Shown: positions 35,881 to 46,032, numbered from the stretch's first letter. The stretch is 64,000 nucleotides of DNA from Gillisella vitis (GCA_009744235.1 WPHV01000002.1:434001-498000); one strand, 5' to 3'. Program-made: numbers and translations. Notes: generated from the letters alone by a model not told the origin.

Positions 35881-37263
35881 ATGAAGAGAATGACGAAGAT
35901 CGTCCTGGTCGGCCTTGTGGTTGTGGGTGCGGGCCTCGCTTATGCCGCCCGCCAGCCGCAGGTTGCCGCGCTCACCGCGGGCTGGTTGGGGAAACCGCAA
36001 GGCGACCGGCAGCGGGGCCGGGATATGGCCATTCCAGTCGTGGCAGCTCCGGTGATCCAGGCCGACGTCCCCGTCTATGTGACCGGCGTCGGCAGCGTCA
36101 AGCCGTTGAACACTGTTGTTATCCAGCCGCAGGTGAGCGGGCGGATCACCAAGATCGGCTTTCAGGAGGGGCAGGACCTGAAGAAAGGCGACCTGATCGC
36201 CACGCTGGACGACGCGCTTTACAAGGCGCAGCTGGATGAAGCGATTGGCAAGAAGGCCCAGGACTCGGCCCAACTGACCTATGCCATTCTGGAAATGGAG
36301 CGTTTGCAGCGCCTGATCGGCAATTCCGCCACCACCCAGCAGCAACTTGATAACCAGGTGGCGCTGGTGGCACAATACAAGGCGCAGGTGCAGTCCGATC
36401 AGGCCGCCATCGAGGCGGCCCAGGCCCAACTGGATTATACTGTGATCAAGGCGCCGATGGTCGGGCGCACGGGCATTCGCAATGTCGATGTCGGCAATAT
36501 CGTCTCGACCGGTGATACCACCGGCATCGTCACCCTGTCGCAGATCAAGCCAATCACCATCCTGTTTTCCATTCCGCAGCAGGATCTGGCCCGTGTCAAT
36601 GTCGCCAATGCCAAGGGCGCTCTTTCGGTCGATGCCCTCGGAGACGACGGCAAGACGGTCGTTGCCAACGGTACGCTGACGGTCGTCGACAACCAGGTTG
36701 ATACCACCACCGGCACCGTCCGCTTGCGGGCTGAATTTCCCAACGAAGATCTGCGGCTGTGGCCCGGCGCTTTCGTCAATGCCCGGCTTCTGGTCGAGAC
36801 AAAGAAAGATGTGCTGACGGTTCCATCTTCAGCCATCCAGCGCGGTCCTGCGGGAACCTACGCCTATATTGTTCAGTCGGACCAGACGGTGAAAATCCAG
36901 GCGGTGACGGTCGAGATGCAGGACGACCAGACGGCGGTGATCGCCAAAGGGGTGAGTGCTGGCGAGGCCGTCGTGACGACAGGGTTCGCTCGGCTACAGG
37001 ATGGCGCGCTGGTGCGGGTTTCGACGCCGCAGGAGGCCGATCCTGCCAACATGGCCGTGCCGCTAGATGACAACAAGCTGCGTCAACGCCATGGCGGTAA
37101 CCGTAACAATGGCCAGGCTCGGCCAAACGCCCACGACCCAGCCTCGCGGAAAGAGGGCGCTGAAAAGCCTCCGGCTGGGCCGGACGGCAAACCAGCGGCA
37201 GCCGCAGGAGACCAAAACGGCACCGGCGCACCCGCAACCCCACCGGCTGACGCAGCGAAATGA
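35881..37263 (+). CDS. RND efflux periplasmic adaptor (MdtA-like)
   Basis: This 460-aa HlyD-family protein has an N-terminal anchor (IVLVGLVVVGAGLAYAAR), the lipoyl/barrel-sandwich motif (IQPQVSGRITKIGFQEGQDLKKGDLI), an alpha-hairpin (about 108-180), a beta-barrel and a membrane-proximal domain ending near residue 390. A Pro/Ala/Asn-rich tail of about 60 residues follows. It joins the inner-membrane RND pumps to an outer-membrane TolC-like channel, which is not encoded here. The gene overlaps the first RND gene by ATGA. An ATG three codons downstream is an equally possible start. Confidence 0.92.
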   Translation: MKRMTKIVLVGLVVVGAGLAYAARQPQVAALTAGWLGKPQGDRQRGRDMAIPVVAAPVIQADVPVYVTGVGSVKPLNTVVIQPQVSGRITKIGFQEGQDLKKGDLIATLDDALYKAQLDEAIGKKAQDSAQLTYAILEMERLQRLIGNSATTQQQLDNQVALVAQYKAQVQSDQAAIEAAQAQLDYTVIKAPMVGRTGIRNVDVGNIVSTGDTTGIVTLSQIKPITILFSIPQQDLARVNVANAKGALSVDALGDDGKTVVANGTLTVVDNQVDTTTGTVRLRAEFPNEDLRLWPGAFVNARLLVETKKDVLTVPSSAIQRGPAGTYAYIVQSDQTVKIQAVTVEMQDDQTAVIAKGVSAGEAVVTTGFARLQDGALVRVSTPQEADPANMAVPLDDNKLRQRHGGNRNNGQARPNAHDPASRKEGAEKPPAGPDGKPAAAAGDQNGTGAPATPPADAAK

Positions 37264-40200
37264 GTATTTCGACGCCCTTCATCGCACGGCCCGTCGCCAC
37301 CTCGCTGCTGGGGATCGCCATCCTGCTGGGGGGATTGCTGGGGTATGCGTCGCTGCCCGTAGCCCCATTGCCGCAGGTAGATTTTCCGACGATCCGCGTC
37401 ACCACCCAATTGCCGGGTGCCGACCCCGAGACCATGGCAGCCCTGGTGACGGCGCCTTTGGAACGTCCGCTTGGGCAGATTCCGGCACTGGCCTCGATGA
37501 CCTCTTCTAGCGCCTTCGGCATCAGCCAGGTGACGCTGCAATTCAACCTGGACCGCGATATCGATGGTGCTGCGCAGGATGTGCAGGCGGCGATCAATTC
37601 GGCCAGCGGCAGCCTGCCGAAAACCCTGCCCTATCCGCCGACCTATGCGAAAGTAAACCCGGCGGATACGCCAACCATCACGCTGGCGCTGCATTCCGAG
37701 ACCTATCCCATTCGCGATCTGAGCGATTTTGCCGATACGATCATGGCGCAGCGGCTAAGCGAAGTTTCTGGCGTTGGCGATGTGCGCGTCCAAGGTGGCG
37801 TGCGGCCAGCCATCCGCATCCAGGCGGATCTGACCCGGCTTGCCTCCTATGGACTTTCGCTGGAGGATCTGCGCACCGCGATTACCAATGCCAATGTTTC
37901 CGGTGCCAAGGGGGCGGTGGACGGCACCTCCCAGTCCTTCACGCTCTCGGCCAATGACCAGATCCAGGACCCGGAGATCTACCGCGACACCATCGTCACC
38001 TATAGCAACAGCGCGCCTGTGCGATTGCGCGATGTCGCCGATGTGGTTGAAGGGCTGGAAAACAGCCGCGTCGGTGCCTGGTATCAGGGCCATCCGGCGG
38101 TCATTGTCGATATCATGCGCCAGCCCGGCGCCAATGTTATCCAGACTGTCGAGGATGTCCGAAAACAGCTGCCCCGCCTGAAACAGGCGCTTCCCGCCGG
38201 GGTCTCGCTCGATATCGTCAACGACAGGACGGACACCATCCGCGCCTCCATTCACGATGTGCAATGGACGCTGGCGCTCAGCGTCGGGCTGGTTATTCTG
38301 GTGGTGTTTCTGTTTCTGCGCACGCTGACGGCGACGATTATTGCCGCTGTCGCCCTGCCGCTGTCGCTGATCGCCACCTTCGGCATTATGTATTTTGCCG
38401 GTTTCAGCCTCGACAACCTGTCACTGATGGCGCTGACCATCGGCACCGGCTTCGTGGTGGACGATGCCATCGTGATGATCGAAAATATCGCCCGTCATAT
38501 CGAGGAGGGCGAACATCCGATGCAGGCCGCCCTGAAGGGGGCGGGCGAAATCGGCTTCACGATCATTTCGCTGACGGCCTCGCTGATCGCGGTCTTCATC
38601 CCGCTGCTGTTCATGACCGGCATTGTCGGGCGGATGTTCCGCGAATTTGCCCTGACGCTGACCATCGCCGTCGTGGTGTCGGCGGTGATTTCGCTGACGC
38701 TGACACCGATGATGTGCGCGCGCATTCTGCGGGCTCCCAAGGAGCGCAATTCCGGCGTGCTTGGCATGGTGGACCGGGGCATGGACTGGATGAACGAGGG
38801 CTACCGCCGCAGCGTCGTCTGGGCTGTCAATCGCGGTTGGCTGATGCTGGCGCTGACGGGGGTCACGCTTGTGGTAACCGGCCTGCTTTACGTCACCATT
38901 CCCAAGGGCTTCCTCCCGGTGCAGGATACCGGTCTGATTTCCGCCGTCGTGGAAACCGAGCCGACCAGCTCCTTCGATGCGATGAAACAGACCCAGGCCC
39001 TTGTCGGCAATCGGCTCCGTGCCGATCCAGCGGTGCAAAGTGTCATTGCGGTGATTGGCACTAGCGCCTCCAACCTGACGCTAAACACGGCAAGCTATAG
39101 TATCGTGTTGAAGCCGCTCGACCAGCGGGATATCTCGGCGACGGATTTGATCGACCGGCTGCGGGCCTCCGTTGCCGATATTCCCGGCATCCATCCGACA
39201 TTCCAGAGCATTCGTGATATTTCCATCAGCACGCGGGCCAGCCGAGCACCCTATCAATATACGCTGACGGGCAACAATACCGCGACCGTCGCCGATTGGG
39301 CCGACCGGCTGGCCCGGCGGCTACAGCAGAACCCCTTGCTGATCGATGTGACATCCGAAGTGGAAATGGGCGGCGGGCGGCTGGCGATTACCGTTAATCG
39401 TGAGACCGCAGCCCGCCTTGGCGTTTCCATGCAGGCGATCAACGATACGCTCTACGATGCCTTTGGCCAGCGCCAGATCAGCACCATCTACGGGCAGGCG
39501 AACCAGTACCGGGTCATTCTGGAAGCTGCCCAGCGGTTTCAAGGCGATCCGAAATCTCTGGAACAGCTTTATGTCAAAGGCACGAGCGGTGCCATCGTGC
39601 GGCTGAACGCGGTTGCGTCGGTCAAGTTTACCACGGCGCCGCTGGTGATCAGCCGGGACGATCAATTCCCCGCCGTCACCATCAGCTTCGATCTGGCCAG
39701 AAACGCATCGCTGAGCGAGGCGATTGCCGCCATCAAGACCGCTGAACGAGAAATCAGTATGCCCGCTTCGATCCAGCGCCATTATAGCGGCGATACCGAG
39801 GAATTCGACCGCTCGCTGGCGGGAGAGCCCTGGCTGATCCTGGCGGCGATCATCACCATCTATATCGTGCTCGGTCTGCTGTATGAAAGCACCATCCACC
39901 CGATCACCATTCTGTCCACGCTGCCTTCGGCGGGTGTCGGGGCGCTGGTGGCGCTGATGTTGTTTGGCCAGGATCTGTCGATTATCGCCTTGATCGGCAT
40001 CGTTCTTTTGATGGGAATCGTCAAGAAAAACGCAATCATGATGATTGATTTCGCGCTGGACGCGGAGCGCAACGAGGGGCTTAGCGCCCGCGATGCCATC
40101 ATCAAGGCCGCCGTCATGCGCTTTCGGCCCATCATGATGACCACGCTGGCGGCCCTGTTCGGGGCGCTGCCGCTGGCGCTTGCCCAGGGAACCGGCGCGG

Positions 40201-40358
40201 AACTGCGCATCCCGCTCGGCATCTCGATCATCGGCGGACTGCTGCTCAGCCAATTGCTGACGCTCTATACCACGCCGGTCATCTATCTGGCGCTGGATGG
40301 AGTGCGCGCCAGGATGCAGGGAAAGCGTGCCGCGTCCGATATCGGAGGCCCGGCATGA
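37260..40358 (+). CDS. RND multidrug efflux permease, MdtB-like
   Basis: This 1032-aa HAE1-family RND pump subunit has 12 membrane helices, with two large periplasmic loops after helices 1 and 7. The N-terminal FIARPVATSLLGIAILLGG and the helix 4 proton-relay pair in GTGFVVDDAIVMIENIARH are intact, as is a second motif GIVKKNAIMMIDFALDAE. In MdtABC the two RND proteins form a B2C trimer, and the presence of two adjacent RND genes (this one and the next, overlapping by ATGA) points to that type. Known MdtABC substrates include bile salts, novobiocin and flavonoid-like compounds; the substrate here is not known. Confidence 0.93.
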   Translation: MSISTPFIARPVATSLLGIAILLGGLLGYASLPVAPLPQVDFPTIRVTTQLPGADPETMAALVTAPLERPLGQIPALASMTSSSAFGISQVTLQFNLDRDIDGAAQDVQAAINSASGSLPKTLPYPPTYAKVNPADTPTITLALHSETYPIRDLSDFADTIMAQRLSEVSGVGDVRVQGGVRPAIRIQADLTRLASYGLSLEDLRTAITNANVSGAKGAVDGTSQSFTLSANDQIQDPEIYRDTIVTYSNSAPVRLRDVADVVEGLENSRVGAWYQGHPAVIVDIMRQPGANVIQTVEDVRKQLPRLKQALPAGVSLDIVNDRTDTIRASIHDVQWTLALSVGLVILVVFLFLRTLTATIIAAVALPLSLIATFGIMYFAGFSLDNLSLMALTIGTGFVVDDAIVMIENIARHIEEGEHPMQAALKGAGEIGFTIISLTASLIAVFIPLLFMTGIVGRMFREFALTLTIAVVVSAVISLTLTPMMCARILRAPKERNSGVLGMVDRGMDWMNEGYRRSVVWAVNRGWLMLALTGVTLVVTGLLYVTIPKGFLPVQDTGLISAVVETEPTSSFDAMKQTQALVGNRLRADPAVQSVIAVIGTSASNLTLNTASYSIVLKPLDQRDISATDLIDRLRASVADIPGIHPTFQSIRDISISTRASRAPYQYTLTGNNTATVADWADRLARRLQQNPLLIDVTSEVEMGGGRLAITVNRETAARLGVSMQAINDTLYDAFGQRQISTIYGQANQYRVILEAAQRFQGDPKSLEQLYVKGTSGAIVRLNAVASVKFTTAPLVISRDDQFPAVTISFDLARNASLSEAIAAIKTAEREISMPASIQRHYSGDTEEFDRSLAGEPWLILAAIITIYIVLGLLYESTIHPITILSTLPSAGVGALVALMLFGQDLSIIALIGIVLLMGIVKKNAIMMIDFALDAERNEGLSARDAIIKAAVMRFRPIMMTTLAALFGALPLALAQGTGAELRIPLGISIIGGLLLSQLLTLYTTPVIYLALDGVRARMQGKRAASDIGGPA

Positions 40359-43300
40359 ATATCTCAAGCTTGTTTATCAGCCGTCCGGTCGGCACTACCT
40401 TGCTGGCCATCGGCCTGATGATGCTTGGGCTGGTCGCCTACCGGTTCCTGCCGGTCGCAAGCCTGCCTGCCGTCGATCTTCCGACTATCCGGGTCACGGC
40501 CAGCCGTCCCGGCGCCGACCCGGAAAGTATGGCGTCCAGCGTTGCCGCGCCACTGGAGCGCCATCTCGGCGCGATTGCCGGTGTCACCGAAATGACCTCG
40601 ACCAGCGGGCTTGGCACGACCAATATTTTTCTTCAGTTCGACCTTTCGCGCAATGTCGATAGTGCCGCCCAGGATGTCCAGGCGGCAATCAATGCCGCAG
40701 TCGGCGATCTGCCGAGTGACCTGCCGTCGCTTCCGTCCATGCGCAAGGCCAATCCTGCCGCATCGCCAATCCTGACGCTGGCACTGACCTCCGATACCAT
40801 TCCCGCCAGTGCCATATACGATGCCGCCGATAGCGTCGTCGTGCAGCGGATTTCGCAGGTGGAAGGGGTTGGCGATGTCTCGGTCAGCGGTGCCGACCAG
40901 CCCGCCGTTCGCGTCCGGCTCAACCCGGACCGGCTGGCGGCCATCGGGCTTTCGGCAGATGACGTGCGCACCGCCATCGTCAATGGCAATGCGCTTGCGC
41001 CGATTGGTGCCATCGATGGAAGCCAGGCTTTTTACGCGCTGTCGATCAATGCGCAATTGATTACGCCTGAAGATTACGGCCAGCTTGTCATTCATGCCTC
41101 CGACGGCATCGCCGTCCGGCTGGCCGATATCGCCACCGTGGAGCCCGGCGTGCGCAACCGCCGTTCGGATGCCTGGTTCAATGGCAAGCCCGCCGTTCTT
41201 CTCAACATTACCAAGGCGGCGGATGCCAATGTGATGTCGACGGTCGATGCGGTGAAAGCGCTCATTCCCGAAGTCAAGCAACTCATTCCCGCCGGTATCG
41301 AAATCGATATCCTCAATGACCGCACCAAGACCATTCATGCCAGCGTTGAGGACATGCAGTTTACCCTTCTGGCGACGGTAGCGCTGGTCATGGCCGTGGT
41401 TTTCGTGTTTCTGCGCCGCTTGGTGCCGACGCTGGCCGCGGGTTTAACGGTGCCGCTGTCGTTTGCAGGCGCGTTTGCCGCCATGTGGCTGACGGGACTG
41501 TCCATCGACAATCTGTCACTGATGGCGTTGGCGGTGGCCAGCGGTTTCGTGGTGGACGACGCGATTGTGATGATCGAGACGATTTACGCCAATATTGAAA
41601 AAGGCATGAAGCCGCTTGAGGCTGCCCACGCGGGTGCCCGGCAGATCGGCTTTACGGTGATCGCCATCAGCATTTCCCTGATGGCCGCCTTCATTCCCTT
41701 GTTTTTCATGGGCGGTATTGTCGGTAAATTCTTCCTGACCTTCTCCCTGACGCTTGCCTTCACCATCGCCGTATCGACTGTGGTCTCCCTGACTCTAACG
41801 CCGATGATCTGCGGTCACCGAATTAAGGTGCGGGATCTCGACGCTCGGCAGGGCCGCTTTGATCGCGCCATAGAAAGCAGCCTGGAGCGGACGGTTGCCT
41901 TTTATGACCGCACGCTGAAGGGCGTCCTGCATCACCGTGTCCTTGCGGTGGTCATCACCATTGCCTGCATCGTGCTGACCGGTTTTCTTTATGCCAAGGT
42001 GCCAAAGGGCTTCATGCCGCGCGACGATACCGGCTTCGTGATGGGCAATAGCCAGGCCGCTAGCGACATATCCTATCCGGCCATGCTGGCGCTGCAAAAA
42101 CGCGCCTTGGCTATCGTCGAGCGCGATCCGGCTGTGCAGAGCATCGGCGCCTCCGTCGGCGGTGGATTTCTGGGAACAGCCAATCGCGGTCAGATGTTGA
42201 TCGCGTTGAAAGCGCCTGATGAAAGAGAGGCGACGGATGTGGTGATAGAGAGGCTGCGCCGTGCGGTTGCCGGCATTCCCGGCCTCGATACCTCGTTCTT
42301 TTCACCAAGCGATATCCGGGTCGGCGCACGGACATCGGATTCGGAATTTCAGTTCACGCTTTGGGATGCCGATTACGATGAACTGGTCGCCTGGGCGCCG
42401 CGCATTCTCGCCAGGCTGCGGCAGGAGCCCTTGCTGACCGACGTCAACAGTGACCGCCAGCCGAGCGGTCTCCAGGCCAATGTTGTTGTTGACCGGACGG
42501 CCGCGTCTCGTCTCGGCGTTAAGATGACGGGGGTCGATGCGGCGCTCAACAATGCCTTTGCCCAGCGACAGGTGACCATCGTCTATGGGGACCGTAACCA
42601 ATACCGGGTTATCCTTGAAACCTATCTGGATTTCGCCAAGGACCCGGAACATGTGTTGAAGATCTATGTGCCTGGAAATAGCGGTACGCAGGTGCCGCTC
42701 AGCGCTTTTGCCAGGATCGAGCGGACATTGGCACCCATCGGGGTCAATCATCAGGGACAATTTCCGGCGGTAACGATTTCCTACAATATCGGGCCGGATA
42801 CCACGCTGTCCGAGGCCAATGATGCGGTCAAGGCCGCCGTGGCCGGCATGCATCTGCCCGATACCCTGCATGCCGAATTTGCCGGTGACGCCGCCAATGC
42901 GTCGAGTTCGTCGGGCGGCCAGCCGCTGCTCATTCTCGCGGCTCTTCTGGCCGTCTATATCGTGCTCGGCATTCTCTATGAGAGTCTTATTCATCCCCTG
43001 ACGATCATTTCCACGCTGCCTTCTGCCGGGTTGGGCGCGTTGTTGGCGCTATGGATCAGCGGCACGGAACTGACCATCGTTGCCTTTATCGGCATCATTC
43101 TGTTGATCGGTATCGTCAAGAAAAACGGCATTATGCTGGTGGATTTCGCGCTCGAAGCCGAACGCCAGCACGGGATGTCGCCCCAGGATGCCATTCACGA
43201 AGCATGCCTGCGGCGGTTTCGGCCGATTATGATGACGACCCTTGCCGCCTTCATGGGCGCGTTGCCGCTGGTGCTGGCGACCGGTCCCGGCGCCGATCTT

Positions 43301-43462
43301 CACCGTCCACTCGGCGTGACGATCATCGGCGGCCTTATCGTGTCGCAGGCTCTGACCCTTTACACCACGCCGATCATCTACCTGATCTTTGCCCGGCTGT
43401 CGGCGCGCTGGGGCGCGCGCACCACGTCAGGCGCCAATGTGGAACATCGTCCGGCTGTTTAG
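40355..43462 (+). CDS. RND multidrug efflux permease, MdtC-like
   Basis: This 1035-aa second RND subunit has FISRPVGTTLLAIGLMMLG at the N-terminus, the proton-relay stretch ASGFVVDDAIVMIETIYAN and GIVKKNGIMLVDFALEAE in the C-terminal half. It is clearly a paralogue of the preceding pump and overlaps it by ATGA, as mdtC follows mdtB. Which of the two is functionally B or C cannot be decided from sequence reading alone. No outer-membrane channel follows. Next is a GntR gene on the same strand, after a 154-bp gap. Confidence 0.93.
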   Translation: MNISSLFISRPVGTTLLAIGLMMLGLVAYRFLPVASLPAVDLPTIRVTASRPGADPESMASSVAAPLERHLGAIAGVTEMTSTSGLGTTNIFLQFDLSRNVDSAAQDVQAAINAAVGDLPSDLPSLPSMRKANPAASPILTLALTSDTIPASAIYDAADSVVVQRISQVEGVGDVSVSGADQPAVRVRLNPDRLAAIGLSADDVRTAIVNGNALAPIGAIDGSQAFYALSINAQLITPEDYGQLVIHASDGIAVRLADIATVEPGVRNRRSDAWFNGKPAVLLNITKAADANVMSTVDAVKALIPEVKQLIPAGIEIDILNDRTKTIHASVEDMQFTLLATVALVMAVVFVFLRRLVPTLAAGLTVPLSFAGAFAAMWLTGLSIDNLSLMALAVASGFVVDDAIVMIETIYANIEKGMKPLEAAHAGARQIGFTVIAISISLMAAFIPLFFMGGIVGKFFLTFSLTLAFTIAVSTVVSLTLTPMICGHRIKVRDLDARQGRFDRAIESSLERTVAFYDRTLKGVLHHRVLAVVITIACIVLTGFLYAKVPKGFMPRDDTGFVMGNSQAASDISYPAMLALQKRALAIVERDPAVQSIGASVGGGFLGTANRGQMLIALKAPDEREATDVVIERLRRAVAGIPGLDTSFFSPSDIRVGARTSDSEFQFTLWDADYDELVAWAPRILARLRQEPLLTDVNSDRQPSGLQANVVVDRTAASRLGVKMTGVDAALNNAFAQRQVTIVYGDRNQYRVILETYLDFAKDPEHVLKIYVPGNSGTQVPLSAFARIERTLAPIGVNHQGQFPAVTISYNIGPDTTLSEANDAVKAAVAGMHLPDTLHAEFAGDAANASSSSGGQPLLILAALLAVYIVLGILYESLIHPLTIISTLPSAGLGALLALWISGTELTIVAFIGIILLIGIVKKNGIMLVDFALEAERQHGMSPQDAIHEACLRRFRPIMMTTLAAFMGALPLVLATGPGADLHRPLGVTIIGGLIVSQALTLYTTPIIYLIFARLSARWGARTTSGANVEHRPAV

Positions 43463-43509
43463 GTCTGTTCTGCGAAGAGTGATCCTGACAGGATGATTGC
43501 GGCTTTGCC

Positions 43510-43519
43510 GTGTATACAT
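43510..43519 (+). promoter_or_regulatory. Candidate GntR operator upstream of the regulator gene
   Basis: GTGTATACAT here is the exact reverse complement of ATGTATACAC at 44462-44471 in front of the ligM-like gene. The palindromic core is TGTATACA. It lies 98 bp before the regulator's proposed start, so autoregulation is likely. Confidence 0.55.
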
Positions 43520-43616
43520 TACATTAGAAAAATTGCGCCTGCTGCTTACCGCTGGATAATGCTGGGACAATGCTGAGACAGGGCAGGTAATGCGGTTGGG
43601 GAGGGACTTTATCGGC

Positions 43617-44375
43617 ATGCAGAAGGACACTAAGGCCTCGGCAAAGCAGGGGGATGCCGCCACCCATGGCCGCCGCGCGGTGATTGAATTGCGCGAGAAA
43701 ATCATCAGTGGACATCTCTCTGGCGGGACGCGGTTGTTTGAGGTGTCGCTGGCGGCGGAACTCGACATTTCCCGCACGCCGGTGCGCGAAGCTCTGTCAC
43801 GGCTGGCGGAGGAAGGTCTGCTCGACCGCTTGCCGAATGGTGGGTTCACAGTGCGTCGGTTTGGCTATGACGATGTGATCGATGCGATTGAATTGCGTGG
43901 TGTTCTTGAGGGAACAGCGGCAAGGCTGGCCGCAGAGCGTGGGGCCGATGCGGAGGCGCTCTCTGAGATATGGGAGACAATATACAAGCTGGATCAATGC
44001 TTTGGACCCTATGTCGATGACGTGGAATTCGATGCCTATGCCGATCTCAATGAAGTATTCCATCGCCAGCTGGCAGCTCTTTGTGGAAGCGAAGTGATGC
44101 GCCGTGAGGTGGAGCGGGCAAGTGCTTTGCCTTTTGCCTCGCCCTCCGCTTTCCTGCCCAACAGGTTGGATATTGCGGCGTTTCGCCGATCCCTGCGCTC
44201 AGCGCAGGAGCAGCATCGCGCCCTTGTAGAGGCAATTGCTGCGCGCGAAGGTGCGCGCGCTGAAGCTATCGCCCGTGAACATGCCAGAACGGCGCGGCGA
44301 AACCTTGACTATATTTTCAAAGAAGACCCGGAGCTGATCACCAAGATTCCCGGCATGGCGCTGATCCATCGTTGA
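43617..44375 (+). CDS. GntR-family (FCD) transcriptional regulator
   Basis: This 252-aa regulator has an N-terminal winged helix (RRAVIELREKIISGHLSGGT, then VSLAAELDISRTPVREALSRL, residues 20-70) and an all-helical FCD ligand domain (about 90-235), with the metal/ligand residues of this group around YADLNEVFHRQLA. The ATG at 43617 follows GGGGAGGGA; an ATG at 43590 has only a very close ribosome site. FCD regulators sense carboxylic and aromatic acids; VanR of vanillate pathways belongs here. It sits 122 bp upstream of a LigM-like O-demethylase gene, and both genes have the same TGTATACA site, so it probably controls that gene. Confidence 0.9.
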   Translation: MQKDTKASAKQGDAATHGRRAVIELREKIISGHLSGGTRLFEVSLAAELDISRTPVREALSRLAEEGLLDRLPNGGFTVRRFGYDDVIDAIELRGVLEGTAARLAAERGADAEALSEIWETIYKLDQCFGPYVDDVEFDAYADLNEVFHRQLAALCGSEVMRREVERASALPFASPSAFLPNRLDIAAFRRSLRSAQEQHRALVEAIAAREGARAEAIAREHARTARRNLDYIFKEDPELITKIPGMALIHR

Positions 44376-44461
44376 ATTTTCTCCATGATTTCTGTGGTCT
44401 TGTTCATGGCCACAAAAAAGCTTCAGAAACGGGCTTGCATTCTGCTCACGGGCTGGCATCA

Positions 44462-44471
44462 ATGTATACAC
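44462..44471 (+). promoter_or_regulatory. Candidate GntR operator upstream of the ligM-like gene
   Basis: ATGTATACAC lies 27 bases before the ATG at 44498 and is the reverse complement of the site at 43510-43519. At this distance a bound regulator would block transcription start. Confidence 0.55.
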
Positions 44472-44497
44472 ACTGAACACCGCCTTGGGAGGAAACG

Positions 44498-45916
44498 ATG
44501 GCAGCGAGCAGTCTTCACGATATTTTGCAGGATAATTCCGACATTGTCAGCCGGTTGCGCAATTCGCCGGTCGGCATGTATGTATACCCGGTTGTGACAC
44601 CTGAATTCAGCAATTGGCGCTCCGAACAAGTGGCTTGGCGCAATTCCGCCGTGCTGTTCGATCAATCCCACCACATGGACGAATTGATCGTCGAGGGACC
44701 GGACGCAGAGAAATTTCTGAGCCATCACGGCATCAATTCGTTTGCAAATTTCGATCTCAATCGCGCCAAACACTTCGTTCCGGTCACGCCGAACGGCCAT
44801 GTGATCGGCGATCACATCATCTTCCGCGAACGGCACGACAAGTTCATCCTGGTGGGCCGCGCCCCGACCTCCAATTGGCTGATGTTCTGTGCCGCCTATG
44901 GCAAATGGAACGTCCGCCTCAAGCACGATCCGCGGTCACCGTCCCGTCCGGAAGGCGAGCGCGTGTTGCGCACCCATTATCGCTACCAGATCCAGGGACC
45001 GGAAGCCCCGAAGATCTTCGAGAAGATCAATGGCGGGCCGGTCCAGGAGATCAAGTTTTTCCATGTCGATTGGATCAATGTCGGCTCCAAGAAGGTGCAG
45101 GCGCTTCGCCATGGCATGTCCGGTGCGCCGGGTCTTGAAATCTGGGGGCCTTACGAGGACAAGAATTACATCCTGTCGTGTATTCTCGACGCGGCAAAGG
45201 ATGCCAATGTCGATCTGGTGCGCTGCGGCAGCCGCGCCTATTCCACCAACACGCTGGAGAGCGGCTGGATTCCCTCACCGCTTCCCGGCATCTATACCGG
45301 CGATGGCATGCTCGCCGAGTATCGTCAATGGCTGGGCGCTGACAGCTATGAGGCCAATGGTCCGATTGGCGGCAGTTTCGTTTCCAGCAATATCGAGGAT
45401 TATTACGTCAATCCGTTCGAGCTTGGCTATGATTTCTACATCGGCTGGAAGAAGGATGATTTCATCGGCAAGGCAGCGCTTGAAAAATTCAAGGGCCAGA
45501 CCAATCGCAAGAAAGTCACCTTCGAATGGAATGCCGAGGACGTGGTCGAGGTAATCGCCTCGGCTTTCCGTCCGGGCGAAGACAGCTACAAGTGGATCGA
45601 TTTCCCCGTGCTGAATTACGCATCGACCAGCGCTGACATGATTGTCAACGACGCGGGTAAGACGGTGGGCCTATCGATGTTTGGCGGTTATTCCTACAAT
45701 GAGCGCTGCATTCTGTCGCTCGGCATTGTCGATGCCAATGTCAAGGAAGGCGACGTGCTGACGCTGATCTGGGGTGAGCCGGACGGCGGCAGCGGTAAAA
45801 CCTCCACCGAGCGTCCGCATAAGCAGGCGAAAATCCGCGTGCGGATCTCGCCTACGCCTTACGCGCGTCAGGCCCGCGAGACCTATGCCGAAAGCTGGCG
45901 CACGAAGAGGAAATGA
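44498..45916 (+). CDS. Tetrahydrofolate-dependent O-demethylase, LigM/DesA-like
   Basis: This 472-aa GcvT-fold aminomethyltransferase-family protein closely follows the pattern of LigM (vanillate/3-O-methylgallate) and DesA (syringate) O-demethylases. Shared stretches include YVYPVVTPEFSNWRSEQ, WRNSAVLFDQSHHM, FVPVTPNGHVIGDHIIF, TLESGWIPSPLPGIYTGD and GGSFVSSNIEDYYVNPFE. These enzymes move a methyl group from a methoxy-aromatic to tetrahydrofolate, giving 5-methyl-THF and a catechol-type product. The length matches the family. GGAGGAAA precedes the ATG. No metF, ligH or ring-cleavage gene is adjacent, so the C1 and aromatic branches must be encoded elsewhere. The likely role is use of lignin-derived or plant phenolics. 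Confidence 0.85.
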   Translation: MAASSLHDILQDNSDIVSRLRNSPVGMYVYPVVTPEFSNWRSEQVAWRNSAVLFDQSHHMDELIVEGPDAEKFLSHHGINSFANFDLNRAKHFVPVTPNGHVIGDHIIFRERHDKFILVGRAPTSNWLMFCAAYGKWNVRLKHDPRSPSRPEGERVLRTHYRYQIQGPEAPKIFEKINGGPVQEIKFFHVDWINVGSKKVQALRHGMSGAPGLEIWGPYEDKNYILSCILDAAKDANVDLVRCGSRAYSTNTLESGWIPSPLPGIYTGDGMLAEYRQWLGADSYEANGPIGGSFVSSNIEDYYVNPFELGYDFYIGWKKDDFIGKAALEKFKGQTNRKKVTFEWNAEDVVEVIASAFRPGEDSYKWIDFPVLNYASTSADMIVNDAGKTVGLSMFGGYSYNERCILSLGIVDANVKEGDVLTLIWGEPDGGSGKTSTERPHKQAKIRVRISPTPYARQARETYAESWRTKRK

Positions 45917-46003
45917 TCCGCTGGAATTTTGCAGTAGATTGAAAATGTTACGGCGCCGTGTGCTTTATAAAACGCTCGTGCTGTCATAGACCAATCATAG
46001 TCG

Positions 46004-46032
46004 CACCCCGATATCTCTTAGATATCGGGGTG
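46004..46032. terminator. Bidirectional terminator between convergent genes
   Basis: CACCCCGATATCT (46004-46016) pairs perfectly with AGATATCGGGGTG (46020-46032), loop CTT, followed by ATTTT. It lies between the ligM-like stop and the convergent zntA stop. Confidence 0.85.

Noticed and set aside
35775..36239. Open frame across the start of the RND adaptor gene
   Set aside because: It runs mostly out of frame through the adaptor gene and its product has no recognisable features.
44579..44588. Third TGTATAC site, inside the ligM-like gene
   Set aside because: It encodes the conserved YVYP residues of the family, so the match is explained by protein coding.
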